Source of the DNA: Pseudomonas sp. PDM05 | GTDB taxonomy: Bacteria; Pseudomonadota; Gammaproteobacteria; Pseudomonadales; Pseudomonadaceae | Direction of reading: 5' to 3' | Assembly (NCBI RefSeq): GCF_014851685.1 | Contig: NZ_JACVAC010000007.1 | Location: 1 to 64,000, forward strand | Length of the DNA: 64,000 bases | Part shown: piece after piece, positions 35,955 to 45,200 of the stretch | How positions within the stretch are numbered: the stretch's first letter is position 1 | How the letters are laid out: the number at the start of each line of letters is the position of its first letter | The notes under the pieces: generated by a model | Told to the model about the DNA's origin: nothing | What the model saw: the letters and a program-made list of their open reading frames with translations, nothing else | The model's database searches: none | Position numbers and translations under genes: made by a program

Positions 35955-36848
35955 CCGAAACGGCATCTCCCGCACCAATCGCTCCAACTCCAGCGCCGCC
36001 GGCGGCAACGTCCGTCCGCGGCGCTTGATCAAGCCCACGTTGCGCATCACCTGCGGTTCCACCAACGGCACACTGACCAGCAGCGGGTGTTCGTTCGCCG
36101 GCATGGCAATCGAGGGCACCATCGCCACCCCCAACCCCGCCTCTACCAGCCCGATCATCGTGGTCACGTGGTGCGTCTCGCAGATGCTCGGCTTTTTCAC
36201 CCGCACGCCTCGCAGCGCCTGATCCAGCAGGGAGCGGTTGCCTGAAGTCTTATCCACGGTGATGTAGTCATGTTCGTAGGCCTCGGCCCACGGCACGCTC
36301 TCACGCCCGGCCAACGGATGATCACGGCGACACGCCAGCACATAGCGCTCCTGCAGCAGCAACTCGAACTCCACTTCATCAGCCAGGCTGCCGCTGAAAC
36401 TCACGCCAAAGTCCGCCTCGCCACTTCCCACGGCGTTGCACACTTCACCGGCGCTCGCATCCAGCACGCGCAGGCGAATTTTCGGATACAGCTTGTGGAA
36501 TTCGGAGATCACGTGGGGCATGAAGTAATACGCGGTCGACGGTACGCAGGCGATGGTGACATTGCCCATGCGCGTGGAGGCAACGTTACTGATGCCCATC
36601 AGCGCGATGTCGAGGTCGTCGAGCATGCGCTCCACCTGCGGCAGGAAAGCGCGGCCGACCATGGTCAGGCTGACCCGCCGTGTGGTGCGCTCGAACAGCT
36701 TGACGTCGAGGGCGGACTCGAGCTTTTCGATACGTCGGCTGAGCGCCGGCTGCGAGATTCGGATCGCCTCGGCAGCGCCGCGAAAGCTGCCCTTGTCTAC
36801 CACGGCGCGGAAGGCTTGGAGGTCGTTGAGGTCGAAGTTGATGATCAC
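35946..36848 (-). CDS. LysR-family transcriptional regulator
   Basis: A 300-aa LysR regulator (FDLNDLQAFRAVVDKGSFRG, then IRISQPALSRRIEKLESALD), with a CynR/CbbR-like effector domain. It is convergent with the symporter/binding-protein pair and divergent from the SMP-30-like gene, 129 bp away. Either could be its target; the divergent gene is the more usual choice. Confidence 0.87.
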   Translation of the reverse strand: MIINFDLNDLQAFRAVVDKGSFRGAAEAIRISQPALSRRIEKLESALDVKLFERTTRRVSLTMVGRAFLPQVERMLDDLDIALMGISNVASTRMGNVTIACVPSTAYYFMPHVISEFHKLYPKIRLRVLDASAGEVCNAVGSGEADFGVSFSGSLADEVEFELLLQERYVLACRRDHPLAGRESVPWAEAYEHDYITVDKTSGNRSLLDQALRGVRVKKPSICETHHVTTMIGLVEAGLGVAMVPSIAMPANEHPLLVSVPLVEPQVMRNVGLIKRRGRTLPPAALELERLVREMPFRSA

Positions 36849-36977
36849 GAAGAAGGGCCAGTGAGGTCGATTTGTCGGCCATTATCGTACGAATGCAGCG
36901 GCAACAGGCCTGCGCGCATTTAAAAAACCCCCTCACCTGCGTAGTCTGCATGCCGAATCCTATCGACCGAGCGATCA

Positions 36978-37847
36978 ATGACCTCCCGATTCCATAACAA
37001 AAACCCATTGCGTCTCTGGCGACTCGGGGCGTGCCTCATCGGTGCTCCGGTTATCGCCGCCCTCGGTTTCTTCGCCTGGCAAAGCTTCTACCCCGTGAGT
37101 GCGGCGAGCGGTTGGAGCGTTCAGGTGGTACACCGCGACGTGGCGAAAGCGGCATCGCTGATGCCGTTGCCGAACGGCTCACTGATGGTCAGCCAGGAAC
37201 TCGACAAGGGTCAGGGCAGCATCGTGCGCATCCACCCCGACGGATCGCGCGAGGTGGTGGTGGCCAACCTGTCAAAACCCGACGGCATTGTGCCAACCCG
37301 CGGCGGCTGGGTGTTCAGCCAGGAGTCCGCCGACTTGCCCGTCAGTTTCTACAAGGACGGCGTGGTCACCGAACTGTTCAAGGGTGACAGCGTGCAAGGC
37401 GTGTGGGTTGAGGGCGACGACCTTTACGCCATCGAAGACCGCAAGCCGGCCGGGCGCCTGCTGCGTTACCGCTGGAGCGACCAGTCTCTGACCGTGCTGC
37501 GCGACCAGGTGCAGGAAGGCGAAGCCATCGTGCGCTGCACGGACGGCCGCCTGCTCTACAACGAGAAGAAAAAGGGCGTGGTGCGCGAGCTGACCGCCGA
37601 CGGCAGTGACCCAGTGGTGCTGGGCAATTTGAACCAGCCGACCTTCCTGATGTGCGACGAGCGCGGGCTGTGGATCAATGAAGATGCCACGCACCGGGCG
37701 CGATTGCTGCTGATTGATAAGCAGGGGCGCCAGCAGACCATTCTGTCGTTCCTCAAAGCCCCGCAGTCGATTGTGCCTACCGGACGCGGGACTTATCTGG
37801 TGGCCGAGGGCGGGAGAAACCGCGTGCTGGAGCTGACGCCTGAGTAA
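36978..37847 (+). CDS. Membrane-anchored SMP-30/gluconolactonase-like beta-propeller protein
   Basis: A 289-aa protein with an N-terminal hydrophobic segment (LIGAPVIAALGFFAWQSFY), probably an uncleaved anchor or signal, and then six-bladed propeller repeats (SLMPLPNGSLMVSQELDKG; GSIVRIHPDGSREVVV; GIVPTRGGWVFSQES). The family includes gluconolactonases and strictosidine-synthase-like enzymes. A catalytic metal site cannot be confirmed here. The start is at ATG 36978; it is divergent from the LysR gene. Confidence 0.8.
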   Translation: MTSRFHNKNPLRLWRLGACLIGAPVIAALGFFAWQSFYPVSAASGWSVQVVHRDVAKAASLMPLPNGSLMVSQELDKGQGSIVRIHPDGSREVVVANLSKPDGIVPTRGGWVFSQESADLPVSFYKDGVVTELFKGDSVQGVWVEGDDLYAIEDRKPAGRLLRYRWSDQSLTVLRDQVQEGEAIVRCTDGRLLYNEKKKGVVRELTADGSDPVVLGNLNQPTFLMCDERGLWINEDATHRARLLLIDKQGRQQTILSFLKAPQSIVPTGRGTYLVAEGGRNRVLELTPE

Positions 37848-37940
37848 CATCTCCCGCGACGTAGATCACGGCCGCTGAAATCGCGATACCCGCGAACGAC
37901 AATACTGAGAACGTCGAAACCTCCCCCGAGTCGGTTTGAA

Positions 37941-38243
37941 ATGAAAAAAATTCTAATCGCCTGCGTGCTGATCACTTGCCTGACCGGCTGTGTCGGTGCG
38001 CAACTTTCACTTCCCGAGCCAAAAAACGCAGCCGCTCCAGATCAGCGGGAATCATCCACCAAAGAAACCGAACGCCAATGGTGCGGCATGACGCTTTGGG
38101 TTGGGTTGCCACTGCCGCTGCAACTTCCCGTTTGCCAGTCACGCCCTCCTCCGTCCTACCTATACGCATGCGGTCCTTTCATGTTCCTGGGACCGATCAT
38201 GCACAGCTACGAGGGGAATGCCTTGTGTGGAAAGTTTCTTTGA
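37941..38243 (+). CDS. Putative lipoprotein, YceK-like
   Basis: A 100-aa protein with a lipoprotein signal peptide: KKILIACVLITCLTGC, with the lipobox Leu-Thr-Gly-Cys. The mature region is Pro-rich and contains several Cys and a PPSYLYACGPFMFLGPIM segment resembling small YceK/YidQ-type outer-membrane lipoproteins. The function is unknown. An ATGAAAAAAATT start follows CGGTTTGAA, a weak ribosome-binding site. Confidence 0.75.
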   Translation: MKKILIACVLITCLTGCVGAQLSLPEPKNAAAPDQRESSTKETERQWCGMTLWVGLPLPLQLPVCQSRPPPSYLYACGPFMFLGPIMHSYEGNALCGKFL

Positions 38244-38440
38244 GAGCCATCGGCATACACGCACGCGGGGCACACCCCGGTGCCTGCGAGCGCGCCTGCC
38301 AGACGCTTCGCATCGATAGCACTGATGATTACTATCGAAACGAGCGCCTGCTCGATATTCGCAACCGATTCCTATAATCCCCTCCCTGACTCCCTCCCCT
38401 CGCCTGGCTTCAGGCGACATTCACCTCGGAACCCACCATC

Positions 38441-39667
38441 ATGCCAAGCGCCAGCCAGGCCCCTAGCGGCCTTCCCGAACATAATCAGCAAAGCGTCAAA
38501 CAGCAGTGGCTGGCCATTCTTTCAGTGGCCGTTGGCGCCTTCGCCCTGGTGACCAGCGAGTTTCTCCCGGTAGGCGTACTCAACGACGTCGCCAGCGACC
38601 TGGGTATCAGTGCCGGGCATGCCGGACTGATGGTAACCCTGCCCGGCATCATGGCCGCCCTCGCCGCGCCTTTGCTGTCGGTGTTCATTGGCGCCATGGA
38701 CCGTCGCTACCTGCTGATCAGCCTGACGCTGATCATGATCATCGCCAACTCGGTCGTGGCCTTTGCCAGCGACTTCAACCTGCTGCTGTTCGGTCGCGTA
38801 CTGCTGGGCATCAGCATTGGCGGGTTCTGGGCCACGGCCATCGCCCTCAGCGGCCGCCTGGCGCCCAAAGGCGTGGGTGTGGCGAAGGCCACCTCGATCA
38901 TCATGATGGGCGTGACACTGGCCACCGTGTTGGGCGTGCCCGTAGGCACCTGGCTCAGCGGCTTGATGGGCTGGCGCATGACTTTTCTGGTGACTGCACT
39001 GGTTGGCGTGCCGGTGTTGCTGGCGCAGGTCTTCCTGCTCCCACGGCTGACTCCGGAAAAAGCCATCCGCGTGAGTGACCTGCCGGCCTTGTTTATCAAC
39101 CCACAAGCCCGGGTCGGATTGATCGCCGTATTGCTGATCGGTCTGGCGCACTTTGCCGCCTATACCTACGTCGCCCCTTTCTTCAAACAGAGTGCCGGTT
39201 TCGATGGGCCGACGATCGGCTCGCTGCTACTGCTCTATGGCGTGGCCGGCGTGCTGGGCAACATCTTTGCCGGTTTCGCCGCCAACCGCAGTGTGCGCAA
39301 TACCCTGCTGCTGGTCGCACTGATGATCGGCACCAGCACCGCCCTGTTCCCCCACTTCGCCACCGGCATGACCGGCGCAGCGATGCTGATCGCACTCTGG
39401 GGCTTCGCCTTCGGCGCCTTCCCGGCCTGCGCCAGCATCTGGATGTTTGTCGTGGCACCCAAGGACGTCGAACGCGGCATGCCGCTCTTCGTCGCCTTGT
39501 TCCAGGTGATCATCGCCCTGGGCTCGTTCTTCGGCGGACGGATCGTCGATCAGATGGGCAGCTCGGTGTTGTTGAGCCTGGCCACGGCGTTGGTCGGGGC
39601 GGGTTTTGTGACGGTGCTGGTGCTGGGTCGCAAGGTGAGCAATAGCCTGGTGGCTCAACCGGCCTAA
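38441..39667 (+). CDS. MFS efflux transporter (DHA1 family)
   Basis: A 408-aa, 12-helix major facilitator. The FALVTSEFLPVGVLNDVASD segment in helix 1 and the GRVLLGISIGGFWATAIAL motif are typical of the drug/sugar/purine exporter group (YdhP, PbuE, NepI). The substrate cannot be read; drug or nucleoside efflux is the family expectation. It is monocistronic and followed by a Rho-independent terminator. Confidence 0.86.
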   Translation: MPSASQAPSGLPEHNQQSVKQQWLAILSVAVGAFALVTSEFLPVGVLNDVASDLGISAGHAGLMVTLPGIMAALAAPLLSVFIGAMDRRYLLISLTLIMIIANSVVAFASDFNLLLFGRVLLGISIGGFWATAIALSGRLAPKGVGVAKATSIIMMGVTLATVLGVPVGTWLSGLMGWRMTFLVTALVGVPVLLAQVFLLPRLTPEKAIRVSDLPALFINPQARVGLIAVLLIGLAHFAAYTYVAPFFKQSAGFDGPTIGSLLLLYGVAGVLGNIFAGFAANRSVRNTLLLVALMIGTSTALFPHFATGMTGAAMLIALWGFAFGAFPACASIWMFVVAPKDVERGMPLFVALFQVIIALGSFFGGRIVDQMGSSVLLSLATALVGAGFVTVLVLGRKVSNSLVAQPA

Positions 39668-39684
39668 ACGGAAAGTCGTTGACT

Positions 39685-39722
39685 AAAAAGCCTGCTGAGC
39701 ATTGAGCCCAGCAGGCTTTTTT
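39685..39722 (+). terminator. Rho-independent terminator after the MFS gene
   Basis: AAAAAGCCTGCTG and CAGCAGGCTTTTTT form a 13-bp stem with an 11-base loop and a T tail; the mirrored A run makes it usable in both directions. Confidence 0.9.
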
Positions 39723-39849
39723 GTTTCAGGTGAGCAACATGACGGCCAATCTTCGTCATGCCTCCTCACACAATGGCGCGCGTGCCCCCACGCCTCTGAA
39801 CTAGCCTTGGAAGGTCGCCGACGTGGCGACTGGCTGACAAGGAGCTTAT

Positions 39850-39990
39850 ATGCCAACGAGGTATCGGGATGCGGTCACGGGAGAGTACGTGACAGAAAGT
39901 GAGGCGAAAAAAAGACCACGGGAGACGGTGAAGGAGACGGATAAAAAGCCTGCGTCAAAGCCGAAGGATTTGAGTAGTACAGCGGAGTAA
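39850..39990 (+). CDS. Small basic phage-like protein (46 aa)
   Basis: A 46-aa protein, MPTRYRDAVTGEYVTESEAK then KRPRETVKETDKKP, rich in Lys, Arg, Glu and Thr. The Y-R-D-A-V-T-G-x-Y/F-V pattern occurs in short proteins of phages and bacterial chromosomes whose function is not established. A perfect AAGGAG lies five bases before the ATG at 39850, strongly supporting translation. It is followed by a bidirectional terminator and the tRNA-Ser gene. Confidence 0.7.
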   Translation: MPTRYRDAVTGEYVTESEAKKRPRETVKETDKKPASKPKDLSSTAE

Positions 39991-40004
39991 TGAAATCCGA
40001 AAAC

Positions 40005-40040
40005 AAAAAAGCCCCGTAGACTTTGGTCTACGGGGCTTTT
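40005..40040. terminator. Bidirectional terminator between the small ORF and tRNA-Ser
   Basis: AAAAAAGCCCCGTAGAC and GTCTACGGGGCTTTTAT form a long GC stem with A/T tails on both sides. It would end the minus-strand tRNA transcript (T run followed by GTTTT) and the plus-strand small gene. Confidence 0.88.
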
Positions 40041-40047
40041 ATTTGTA

Positions 40048-40137
40048 TGGCGGAGAGATAGGGATTCGAACCCTAGGTACCGGTGAAGGTACAACGGATT
40101 TCGAATCCGTCCCATTCGGCCACTCTGGCATCTCTCC
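40048..40137 (-). tRNA. tRNA-Ser (anticodon CGA)
   Basis: A 90-nt class II tRNA on the minus strand. The acceptor stem is GGAGAGA with TCTCTCC, discriminator G, and an encoded CCA at 40050-40048. The anticodon arm reads ACGGATT-CGA-AATCCGT, with the anticodon at 40103-40101, decoding UCG. A long variable arm and the T arm GGGTTCGAATCCC are present. Confidence 0.95.
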
Positions 40138-40221
40138 AACGGCGCGCATCATAACAGCGTGGTTCAGGAAAGCAAAGCTCGAAGCGAGATTTTTTTCCGT
40201 GCTATCAGATGCTTGCGTCGA

Positions 40222-40935
40222 TTAAAGCGGTACGCCAAGACGATTGGCGACTTCTTCGTAGGCTTCGATAACGTCACCGAGGCCCTGGCGGAAGCGGTCT
40301 TTGTCCATCTTCTTCTTGGTGTCCTTGTCCCACAGGCGGCAGCCGTCCGGGCTGAATTCGTCGCCCAGGACGATGGAGCCGTCGTGGAACACACCGAATT
40401 CGAGCTTGAAGTCCACCAGCAGCAGGCCGGCGTCGTCGAACAGCTTGCTCAGCACGTCGTTGACCTTGAGGGACAACTCCTTCATGCGCGCCAGTTGTTC
40501 AGCGGTGCCCCAGCCGAACGCCACGACGTGGGATTCGTTGATGAACGGGTCGCCCTTGGCGTCGTCCTTCAGGAACAGCTCGAACGTGTAAGGGTTGAGC
40601 TTGAGGCCCTCTTCCACGCCCAGGCGCTTGACCAGGCTGCCGGCAGCGTAGTTACGCACGACGCATTCGACCGGGATCATGTCGAGCTTCTTGACCAGGC
40701 ACTCGTTGTCGCCCAGCAGTTTGTCGAATTGGGTCGGAATGCCGGCCTCTTCGAGCTTCTGCATGATGAAGGCGTTGAACTTGTTGTTCACCATGCCTTT
40801 GCGATCAAGTTGTTCGATGCGCTTGCCGTCGAACGCCGAGGTGTCGTTGCGAAACAGCAGGATCAGGCGGTTGGCGTCGTCGGTCTTGTACACCGACTTG
40901 GCTTTGCCGCGGTAGAGTTCTTCACGTTTTTCCAT
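40222..40935 (-). CDS. purC: Phosphoribosylaminoimidazole-succinocarboxamide synthase
   Basis: A 237-aa SAICAR synthetase of de novo purine synthesis, which joins CAIR and aspartate using [23 protein letters not shown], the [11 protein letters not shown] segment and the SPDGCRLWD segment are diagnostic. It ends the minus-strand gene group dapA-bamC-MBL-purC, a standard arrangement in Pseudomonas. Confidence 0.96.
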   Translation of the reverse strand: MEKREELYRGKAKSVYKTDDANRLILLFRNDTSAFDGKRIEQLDRKGMVNNKFNAFIMQKLEEAGIPTQFDKLLGDNECLVKKLDMIPVECVVRNYAAGSLVKRLGVEEGLKLNPYTFELFLKDDAKGDPFINESHVVAFGWGTAEQLARMKELSLKVNDVLSKLFDDAGLLLVDFKLEFGVFHDGSIVLGDEFSPDGCRLWDKDTKKKMDKDRFRQGLGDVIEAYEEVANRLGVPL

Positions 40936-40962
40936 GATGGGCTCCGCTTTGAGTGAGGTGGG

Positions 40963-41721
40963 CTAGGCGATGTGTCGCCAGTCGAGCCCTGAATCTTGAT
41001 CGGCCAGTTGCAGCCAGTCCGGGTCGCACCCGAGGGTGTCGACAAAACATTGCCGGGCAAGCGTCGGCAGGTTGTTCTTGCTGCTCAAGTGGGCCAGGAC
41101 CAGATGTTGCAGGTCTTGCCAGCCCAACTCATACACCAGGTATGCCGCCTGGTGGTTGTTCAAATGTCCCAGTTCGCCGCCGACCCGCTGCTTGAGAAAG
41201 TACGGGTAATGACCACGAGCCAGCAGGTCCCGACAGTGGTTGGCCTCGATCATCAACGCATCGAGGTCGCGGTAGCCGTCCAGCACCTTGGAGCAGTAGG
41301 ACCCCAGGTCAGTAAGCACGCCGAAACGCCGCTCACCGCCACTGAAGACATACTGCGTCGGTTCCTGGGCGTCATGTGCGACGGCAATCACGTCAATGCT
41401 CAACGCACCGATCTGCAGTTGCTCGCCACCGGCCAGGAAACCTCTAGGCTCGATAGGTTTACGCATCCCGCGCAGGGTGCCGCGACTGAGGTACACCGGA
41501 AGATTGTAGCGCCGAGACAGCAAACCCACGCCATGCACGTGGTCGGCATGTTCGTGGGTTACCAGAATCGCGCTCAGCTGCGCGGGGTGTACCCCCAGGC
41601 GCAGCAGGCGCCGCTCGGTTTCTTTTAACGAGAAACCACAATCCACCAGCACATACGTGTCGTCATGTGCGACCAGCGTGCCGTTCCCTTGGCTACCGCT
41701 GCCGAGAACGGCAAAACGCAT
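40963..41721 (-). CDS. MBL-fold metallo-hydrolase (YycJ/WalJ-like)
   Basis: A 252-aa cytoplasmic metallo-beta-lactamase-fold protein. It has an N-terminal AVLGSGSQGNGTLV block and a complete zinc motif, THEHADHVHGVGLL. Further ligand residues lie in AVAHDAQEPTQYVF and LAHLSSKNN. The YycJ group is related to exonuclease-type MBL proteins; the function in Pseudomonas is not defined. It lies four bases downstream of bamC and just upstream of purC. Confidence 0.88.
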   Translation of the reverse strand: MRFAVLGSGSQGNGTLVAHDDTYVLVDCGFSLKETERRLLRLGVHPAQLSAILVTHEHADHVHGVGLLSRRYNLPVYLSRGTLRGMRKPIEPRGFLAGGEQLQIGALSIDVIAVAHDAQEPTQYVFSGGERRFGVLTDLGSYCSKVLDGYRDLDALMIEANHCRDLLARGHYPYFLKQRVGGELGHLNNHQAAYLVYELGWQDLQHLVLAHLSSKNNLPTLARQCFVDTLGCDPDWLQLADQDSGLDWRHIA

Positions 41722-41725
41722 CGGA

Positions 41726-42841
41726 TCAGCCCAGGTTGTCCTGAATCACGCCCAACACTTTGCGCGCTGTCTCAGCCGGCGCAACGGTGTTGATGTTCTT
41801 CTCGACGGTGACTTGCACGCTTTCGCCAACCTTGCTCAAACGAACCTGGTAACGCTCGGCGCGGGTCTCGATTTCTTCCTTGGTCGGTTTGCTGCCGAAC
41901 AGCTTGCCGAAGAAACCTGGCTCGTCGTCTTTACGCTCGGCTTTTTCAGCCACGTTGATGTAGTACAGGCCCAGGCTGCGGTTGATGTCTTCAACACGCC
42001 AAGGGCCCTGCTCCAGGGCGCGACCAACACTGGCCCACGCACGGTCGAGGTCTTCGCCGAGGTTCAGCACCACGTTGCCGCTGCCGTCCTCGGTGAGGCT
42101 GACACGGCTCGGAGTATCGTAATCACGTGCGGCGAGCAGGGAGACCGAACCGCCCTTCTCGGAAATACGGCTCATGCTGGCCAGCATTTCGTCGACCAGT
42201 GCCGAATCAACACCGGTGTTGACCGAACGGTTGGTGAAATCAACGTTGGCGGTGCTGCCGGCAGGACGCTCGGCGCTGACCACATAGACTTCGCTGGTAT
42301 TACGCTGTACACCCGGCTCGATGCGCACACGCACACGGGTTTCGCTGTCGGAGGCTACGCCACCGGCCTGCAGGCGCTTGGCCATGGTGGCGGACAGTTC
42401 GTTGCCCTGCTGCCATGCCGTGGTGAATTCACCGGTCTGTGGACGCTGCTGGTCGATGCGGAAACCGTTGTCCTGGAAGAACTGCACTGCCACTGGCCAG
42501 ACTTCGGCGGGTGGACGCTGAGCCACGATCCAACGCGAATCACCGCTCTTCTGCAGGCTGTAATCGCTGGCATCGGCCACGGCCGAGATCGGCTGTGGAC
42601 GTGGCACAACGTACTCACCCTTGGTGGTGTCGTCGGCGACATTGCGCGGGATCGGCAGCAACGGGTCAAGGCGCTTGGCGACGTTGACGTCCGGTGGCAG
42701 TTGCATCGGTTTGGTTGCTTGTGCTTCCAGGTAATCGCTGCCGCGGTCACGGAAGTAGCCTTCCGGGCCCCAGATCCAACCGCAGCCACTGGTGCTGGAG
42801 ATAATCAAGGCAAGTGCGGAAAGTCCGGCCAATCGCTTCAT
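41726..42841 (-). CDS. bamC: Outer membrane protein assembly factor BamC
   Basis: A 371-aa lipoprotein of the BAM complex, which inserts beta-barrel proteins into the outer membrane. It has a lipoprotein signal peptide ending SSTSGC, a long unstructured N-terminal region with the conserved FRDRGSDYLEAQ segment, and two helix-grip domains (about residues 100-215 and 230-345). The gene follows dapA with 17 bp between, as in many gamma-proteobacteria. Confidence 0.93.
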   Translation of the reverse strand: MKRLAGLSALALIISSTSGCGWIWGPEGYFRDRGSDYLEAQATKPMQLPPDVNVAKRLDPLLPIPRNVADDTTKGEYVVPRPQPISAVADASDYSLQKSGDSRWIVAQRPPAEVWPVAVQFFQDNGFRIDQQRPQTGEFTTAWQQGNELSATMAKRLQAGGVASDSETRVRVRIEPGVQRNTSEVYVVSAERPAGSTANVDFTNRSVNTGVDSALVDEMLASMSRISEKGGSVSLLAARDYDTPSRVSLTEDGSGNVVLNLGEDLDRAWASVGRALEQGPWRVEDINRSLGLYYINVAEKAERKDDEPGFFGKLFGSKPTKEEIETRAERYQVRLSKVGESVQVTVEKNINTVAPAETARKVLGVIQDNLG

Positions 42842-42858
42842 GCGTAGTGCTTCCTCAA

Positions 42859-43737
42859 TTAAACCAGGACGCCGGACTGGCGCAGGGCCTGTCGCAGCGG
42901 TTCATGACAGGCTTCGCTCAGACGGGTGAGCGGCAGACGGATACCGTCCGGCATCATGCCCATTTCAGTCAGCGCCCACTTCACGGGAATAGGGTTGGAT
43001 TCGATAAACAGTGTCTTGTTGAGCGGCATCAGCTTCTCGTGGATCGCGCGGGCGGTCACGGCGTCACCGGCGATGGCGGCGGCGCACATTTCGCTCATGG
43101 CACGCGGGGCCACGTTGGCGGTCACGGAGATGTTGCCTTTGCCGCCCAGCAGCATCAGTTCGACAGCGGTGGCGTCGTCACCGGAATACACCAGGAAATC
43201 GCTGCTCACGCCGGCCAGGATGTCCTTGGCGCGTTGCAGGTCGCCGGTGGCTTCCTTGATACCGATGATGTTCGGTACGGTGGACAGGCGGATCACCGTC
43301 TCGGCCTTCATATCACACGCGGTACGACCCGGTACGTTATAGAGGATCTGCGGGATGTCGACCGCTTCGGCAATGGCGCGGAAATGCTGGTACAGGCCTT
43401 CCTGGGTCGGCTTGTTGTAGTACGGCGTCACCAGCAGGCAGGCATCGGCGCCGGCCTTCTTGGCGTTTTTGGTCAGCTCGATCGCTTCGCGCGTCGAGTT
43501 GGCGCCCGTACCGGCGATCACGGCAATGCGGCCCGCCACACGCTTGACCACGAATTCGATGACCTGGATGTGTTCTTCCACATCGAGGGTGGCCGACTCA
43601 CCTGTGGTGCCGACCGCCACAATGGCGTTGGTGCCTTCTTGCAGGTGGAAGTCCACCAGTTTGCCCAGGCTGTCCCAGTCGAGATGACCTTGTGCATCCA
43701 TGGGTGTGACCAGTGCCACCATACTGCCCGCAATCAT
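42859..43737 (-). CDS. dapA: 4-hydroxy-tetrahydrodipicolinate synthase
   Basis: A 292-aa TIM-barrel aldolase that condenses pyruvate and aspartate semialdehyde in lysine and diaminopimelate synthesis. The Schiff-base Lys is in IIGIKEATGDL, the proton-relay Tyr in ILYNVPGRT, and GTTGESATL binds the substrate carboxylate. ATG 43737 gives the standard length and has AGGAG seven bases upstream. It is the first gene of the dapA-bamC-MBL-purC group, divergent from gcvR. Confidence 0.96.
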   Translation of the reverse strand: MIAGSMVALVTPMDAQGHLDWDSLGKLVDFHLQEGTNAIVAVGTTGESATLDVEEHIQVIEFVVKRVAGRIAVIAGTGANSTREAIELTKNAKKAGADACLLVTPYYNKPTQEGLYQHFRAIAEAVDIPQILYNVPGRTACDMKAETVIRLSTVPNIIGIKEATGDLQRAKDILAGVSSDFLVYSGDDATAVELMLLGGKGNISVTANVAPRAMSEMCAAAIAGDAVTARAIHEKLMPLNKTLFIESNPIPVKWALTEMGMMPDGIRLPLTRLSEACHEPLRQALRQSGVLV

Positions 43738-44010
43738 GCAACCGCTCCTGCCGGAAAAAGAGAGCCGTAATGGTACTGGCGCCAAGATGCTTGCACAAGC
43801 AAAGTACCGCCTGAGGATGCGTTCTGGCGCAACTAAACGACAGGCAATGCCATCATTGGGCCAAAGGCTGCCTCCAAGCGCGTCGAAATCCGGCCGTTCA
43901 CGCAATGAAAACGCCACCTCCTAGCCCTTGGCGACGGTTTTCGCTACCCTTCATCCTTTGATCGATACAGCCCACGCGGTATCGACCGCTCATCGCTTTA
44001 GGAAGGCTGC

Positions 44011-44571
44011 ATGTCCACCCCCACAGTTCGCGAACAATTCCTTGTTATCAGTGCCCTCGGCGCCAACCCCATGGAGCTGACCAACGTCCTGTGCCGCGCC
44101 AGCCATGAGAACCGCTGCGCCGTCGTGACCTCCCGCCTGACCCGCCACGGCGAGTGCAGCGCGCTGGTCCTGCAGATTTCCGGCTCCTGGGACGCCCTGG
44201 CGCGCCTGGAAACCGGCCTGCCCGGCCTGGCCAAGAAACACAACTTCACCGTCAACGTGGTGCGCAGCGCCGCCCTGGAAAACCGTCCGCAGGCCTTGCC
44301 CTATGTGGCGTATGTCAGCTCGGCGTACCGTTCGGACATCGTCAACGAGCTGTGCCAGTTCTTTATCGACCACAACGTCGAGCTGGAGAACCTGACCTGC
44401 GACACCTACCAGGCACCACAAACCGGCGGCACCATGCTCAACGCCACGTTTACCGTGACCTTGCCGGCTGGTGTACAGATCAGCTGGTTGCGCGACCAGT
44501 TCCTGGACTTCGCCGATGCCCTGAACCTCGACGCATTGATCGAGCCATGGCGCCCACAGAACCCTATGTAA
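44011..44571 (+). CDS. gcvR: Glycine cleavage system regulator GcvR (two ACT domains)
   Basis: A 186-aa protein with two ACT domains (about residues 8-85 and 95-175). In E. coli GcvR binds GcvA and glycine to repress the glycine cleavage operon. The EQFLVISALGANPMELTNVL start and VELENLTCDTYQAP segment match. It is upstream of bcp with a 10-bp gap and divergent from dapA. Confidence 0.92.
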   Translation: MSTPTVREQFLVISALGANPMELTNVLCRASHENRCAVVTSRLTRHGECSALVLQISGSWDALARLETGLPGLAKKHNFTVNVVRSAALENRPQALPYVAYVSSAYRSDIVNELCQFFIDHNVELENLTCDTYQAPQTGGTMLNATFTVTLPAGVQISWLRDQFLDFADALNLDALIEPWRPQNPM

Positions 44572-44581
44572 GGAACGCCCC

Positions 44582-45055
44582 ATGCCGGTTGTCATCGACA
44601 CACCCGTAGCCGATTTCGAAGCTCAGGCCACCAGCGGCCAGACCTTCAGCCTCGCCGCCCTCAAGGGCAAGCAAGTGGTGATCTACTTCTACCCCAAGGA
44701 CAGCACCCCGGGCTGCACCACCGAAGGCCAAGGGTTCCGTGACCACTACGCAGCGTTCAAGGCGGCCAACACCGAAGTGTTCGGGGTGTCGCGCGACAGC
44801 GTGAAGTCCCACGAGAACTTCAAGGCCAAGCAGGAATTCCCCTTCGAGCTGATCAGCGACAAGGACGAAGCGGTCTGCCAGCTGTTTGATGTGATCAAGC
44901 TGAAGAAGCTGTATGGCAAGGAATACCTGGGCGTGGATCGCAGCACGTTCCTTATCGACAAGGATGGCGTACTGCGCCAGGAATGGCGTGGCGTGAAGGT
45001 GCCTGGGCATGTGGATGCCGTATTGGCCGCAGCACAATCCTTGAACAAAGCATAA
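44582..45055 (+). CDS. bcp: Thioredoxin-dependent peroxiredoxin Bcp/PrxQ
   Basis: A 157-aa atypical 2-Cys peroxiredoxin reducing H2O2 and organic hydroperoxides. The peroxidatic Cys is in YPKDSTPGCTTEGQGFRD. The position of the usual resolving Cys five residues later is Gln in this sequence, so it may resolve in another way (another Cys lies in EAVCQLFD). It is cotranscribed with gcvR. A different repeat family follows. Confidence 0.93.
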   Translation: MPVVIDTPVADFEAQATSGQTFSLAALKGKQVVIYFYPKDSTPGCTTEGQGFRDHYAAFKAANTEVFGVSRDSVKSHENFKAKQEFPFELISDKDEAVCQLFDVIKLKKLYGKEYLGVDRSTFLIDKDGVLRQEWRGVKVPGHVDAVLAAAQSLNKA

Positions 45056-45056
45056 C

Positions 45057-45193
45057 TGTAGTGAGCGCGCTTGCCCCGCGCTGGGGGGGCGAAGCCGCCC
45101 TAAACCCAGGCACCTCGGTGTATCAGTAAGACCGCGGCGGTTGGATTTGGGGCGGCTTCGCCCCCCAGCGCGAGGCAAGCCCGCTCACTACAG
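45057..45193. repeat. Long imperfect inverted repeat (TGTAGTGAGCGCGCTTGC family)
   Basis: TGTAGTGAGCGCGCTTGCCC at the left is mirrored by GGCAAGCCCGCTCACTACA at the right, and the inner GGGGCGAAGCCGCCC is mirrored by GGGCGGCTTCGCCCC. This is a distinct extragenic palindrome family from the REP pairs in the rest of the window. Confidence 0.8.
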
Positions 45194-45200
45194 CGGCCCG

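Noticed and set aside
37976..38377. 133-aa plus-strand frame overlapping the lipoprotein gene
   Set aside because: The other frame has a clear lipobox and signal peptide; this one lacks a start context and a recognisable composition.
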